The position numbers and the translations under genes are program-made. From NCBI GenBank assembly GCA_002134785.1, contig MBQZ01000010.1:22276-86275 (forward strand): DNA of 64,000 nucleotides. Direction: 5' to 3'. Positions 63,484 through 64,000 of this stretch are shown here, one piece after another. The notes under the pieces are model-generated. The model was not told where the DNA came from, did not search any database, and saw only the letters and a list, made by a program, of their open reading frames with translations. This DNA is from Crenothrix sp. D3 (lineage in GTDB: Bacteria > Pseudomonadota > Gammaproteobacteria > Methylococcales > Methylomonadaceae). Each line of letters begins with the position of its first letter. Position 1 is the first letter of the stretch.

Positions 63484-63580
63484 TTATAGCAAGTAGCCCA
63501 GATGAAGCGATAGCGGAATCTGGGAATAATCGCAAGACAGTTCATCCCTCATTCCGAAAAGCTCCATGCGGGCTACTCAC
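63484..63580. repeat. GTAGCCCAGATGAAGCGATAGC...GCGGGCTAC repeat
   Basis: The terminal arms GTAGCCC (63486) and GGGCTAC (63570) are inverted, with partly complementary inner parts. It is a GTAGCCCGGATG-type palindromic element common in gammaproteobacteria. Confidence 0.7.
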
Positions 63581-63707
63581 TACGAGTTGTATCAGAATCA
63601 TCAGTGGGCTTATCATTACTCAACAGCCTAAATATTAAAGCTCCTACAGATCCAAAACTAAAGAAAGCAAAGCCCGACCAACCGCCTATTAATTCACTTA
63701 TAGAAGT
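63573..63707 (-). pseudogene. 3' remnant of a small membrane-protein gene
   Basis: The minus strand frame S-E-L-I-G-G-W-S-G-F-A-F-F-S-F-G-S-V-G-A-L-I-F-R-L-L ends with TAG at 63573-63575 and has no start codon. It abuts the putative left end of the insertion sequence (GTTACGCATTGACAGG, about 63708), suggesting that the element cut it. Confidence 0.35.
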
Positions 63708-63774
63708 TACGCATTGACAGGGCATAAAAGTTTAGAATGGACAGCCCCATTAGTTTTAAAAAAGCCATTTTCCC

Positions 63775-64000
63775 GTGATAAGAAACATAACACGTCCAAG
63801 CACAGCCCGTTGCAACTTATCGATGTACATTGGTTTTTTATTGAGCGAACCCAACCATGTCAGTTGTCGTCGGTTGGGAGAAGTGATGAACATTTCACAT
63901 GATAGCGTGAATCGTTTTTTGAACCGAGAGTCGTATGATGGCGAAGATTTATTCAATGAAGTCAAGTTGCTACTGAATTTAGAGGGAGGAACATTGAGTG
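63775..64000 (+). mobile_element. Transposase gene, N-terminal part (runs off the right edge)
   Basis: The + strand frame is open to the end of the window: I-T-R-P-S-T-A-R-C-N-L-S-M-Y-I-G-F-L-L-S-E-P, then M-N-I-S-H-D-S-V-N-R-F-L and E-D-L-F-N-E-V-K. This matches the start of DDE transposases of the IS701-like/IS4-like group, as remembered. The start may be GTG 63775 or ATG 63823. The family assignment is tentative. Confidence 0.7.

Noticed and set aside
63714..63902. 62-residue + strand frame overlapping the transposase start
   Set aside because: Wrong frame for the transposase, ends within it, and shows no family features.

Overview
The window (about 45% GC by eye) reads as a nitrogen-fixing gammaproteobacterium. 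NifDK, NifB and Rnf are of the gammaproteobacterial type. The housekeeping genes (rsmA, pdxA, trmB, pyrE, creD-like, YfhM-like macroglobulin) and the intergenic palindromic repeats suit Methylococcales or Thiotrichales-like lineages. No methane or sulfur oxidation gene is present, so the order is only a guess.

Region 1 (1-8374, + strand) is the downstream part of a nif structural operon: the end of nifD, then nifK, nifT, a ferredoxin, nifY, a DUF6129-type gene, a FeS/leucine-rich-variant repeat protein, an unknown 314-residue protein, a Nif11 protein, a SIR2-like protein, a GNAT enzyme, flavodoxin nifF and a Rieske ferredoxin. Region 2 (8421-11102, - strand) is a large LRR-Roc-COR (ROCO) GTPase gene cut by one in-frame TAA. 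Region 3 (11353-16263, - strand) is a nifB operon: nifB, fdxN, nifO, flavodiiron protein, a [2Fe-2S] ferredoxin, a Shethna FeSII-like protein and nifQ. Region 4 (16742-21415, - strand) is rnfABCDG without rnfE. Region 5 (21643-27173, - strand) is nifN, nifX, DUF269, a CCE_0567-type protein, fdxB, a FeSI-like ferredoxin, two little-known genes, then a modC fragment fused to IS110 debris and modG. Regions 3, 4 and 5 each start with a -24/-12 (sigma-54) promoter and a TGT-N10-ACA NifA site that can be read directly. Together they supply FeMo-cofactor synthesis, electrons for nitrogenase (Rnf, flavodoxin, ferredoxins), molybdenum handling and probable oxygen protection (FeSII, flavodiiron).

Region 6 (27597 to the end) is mostly core genome: a thioesterase, a Spy-like protein, a TonB-dependent receptor with a striking Ala-rich helical insertion, ArsS, CreD, an M23 peptidase, two c-di-GMP proteins, CobB, PdxA, RsmA, asparaginase, DHFR, DAHP synthase, a ThiS-ThiG fusion, a desaturase, TrmB, a dynamin-like GTPase, PyrE, an FtsX-type permease, a 1963-residue alpha-2-macroglobulin, and an SPFH/NfeD pair. 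Just behind rsmA lies a 192-bp tandem duplication that appears to encode two paralogous small RNAs. Each has a conserved hairpin with an anti-Shine-Dalgarno CCUCCU and its own terminator; this is the best candidate for an undescribed element. The right edge cuts into a transposase gene.

Palindromic repeats of at least six families sit in many intergenic gaps. No tRNA, rRNA or CRISPR array was recognised.
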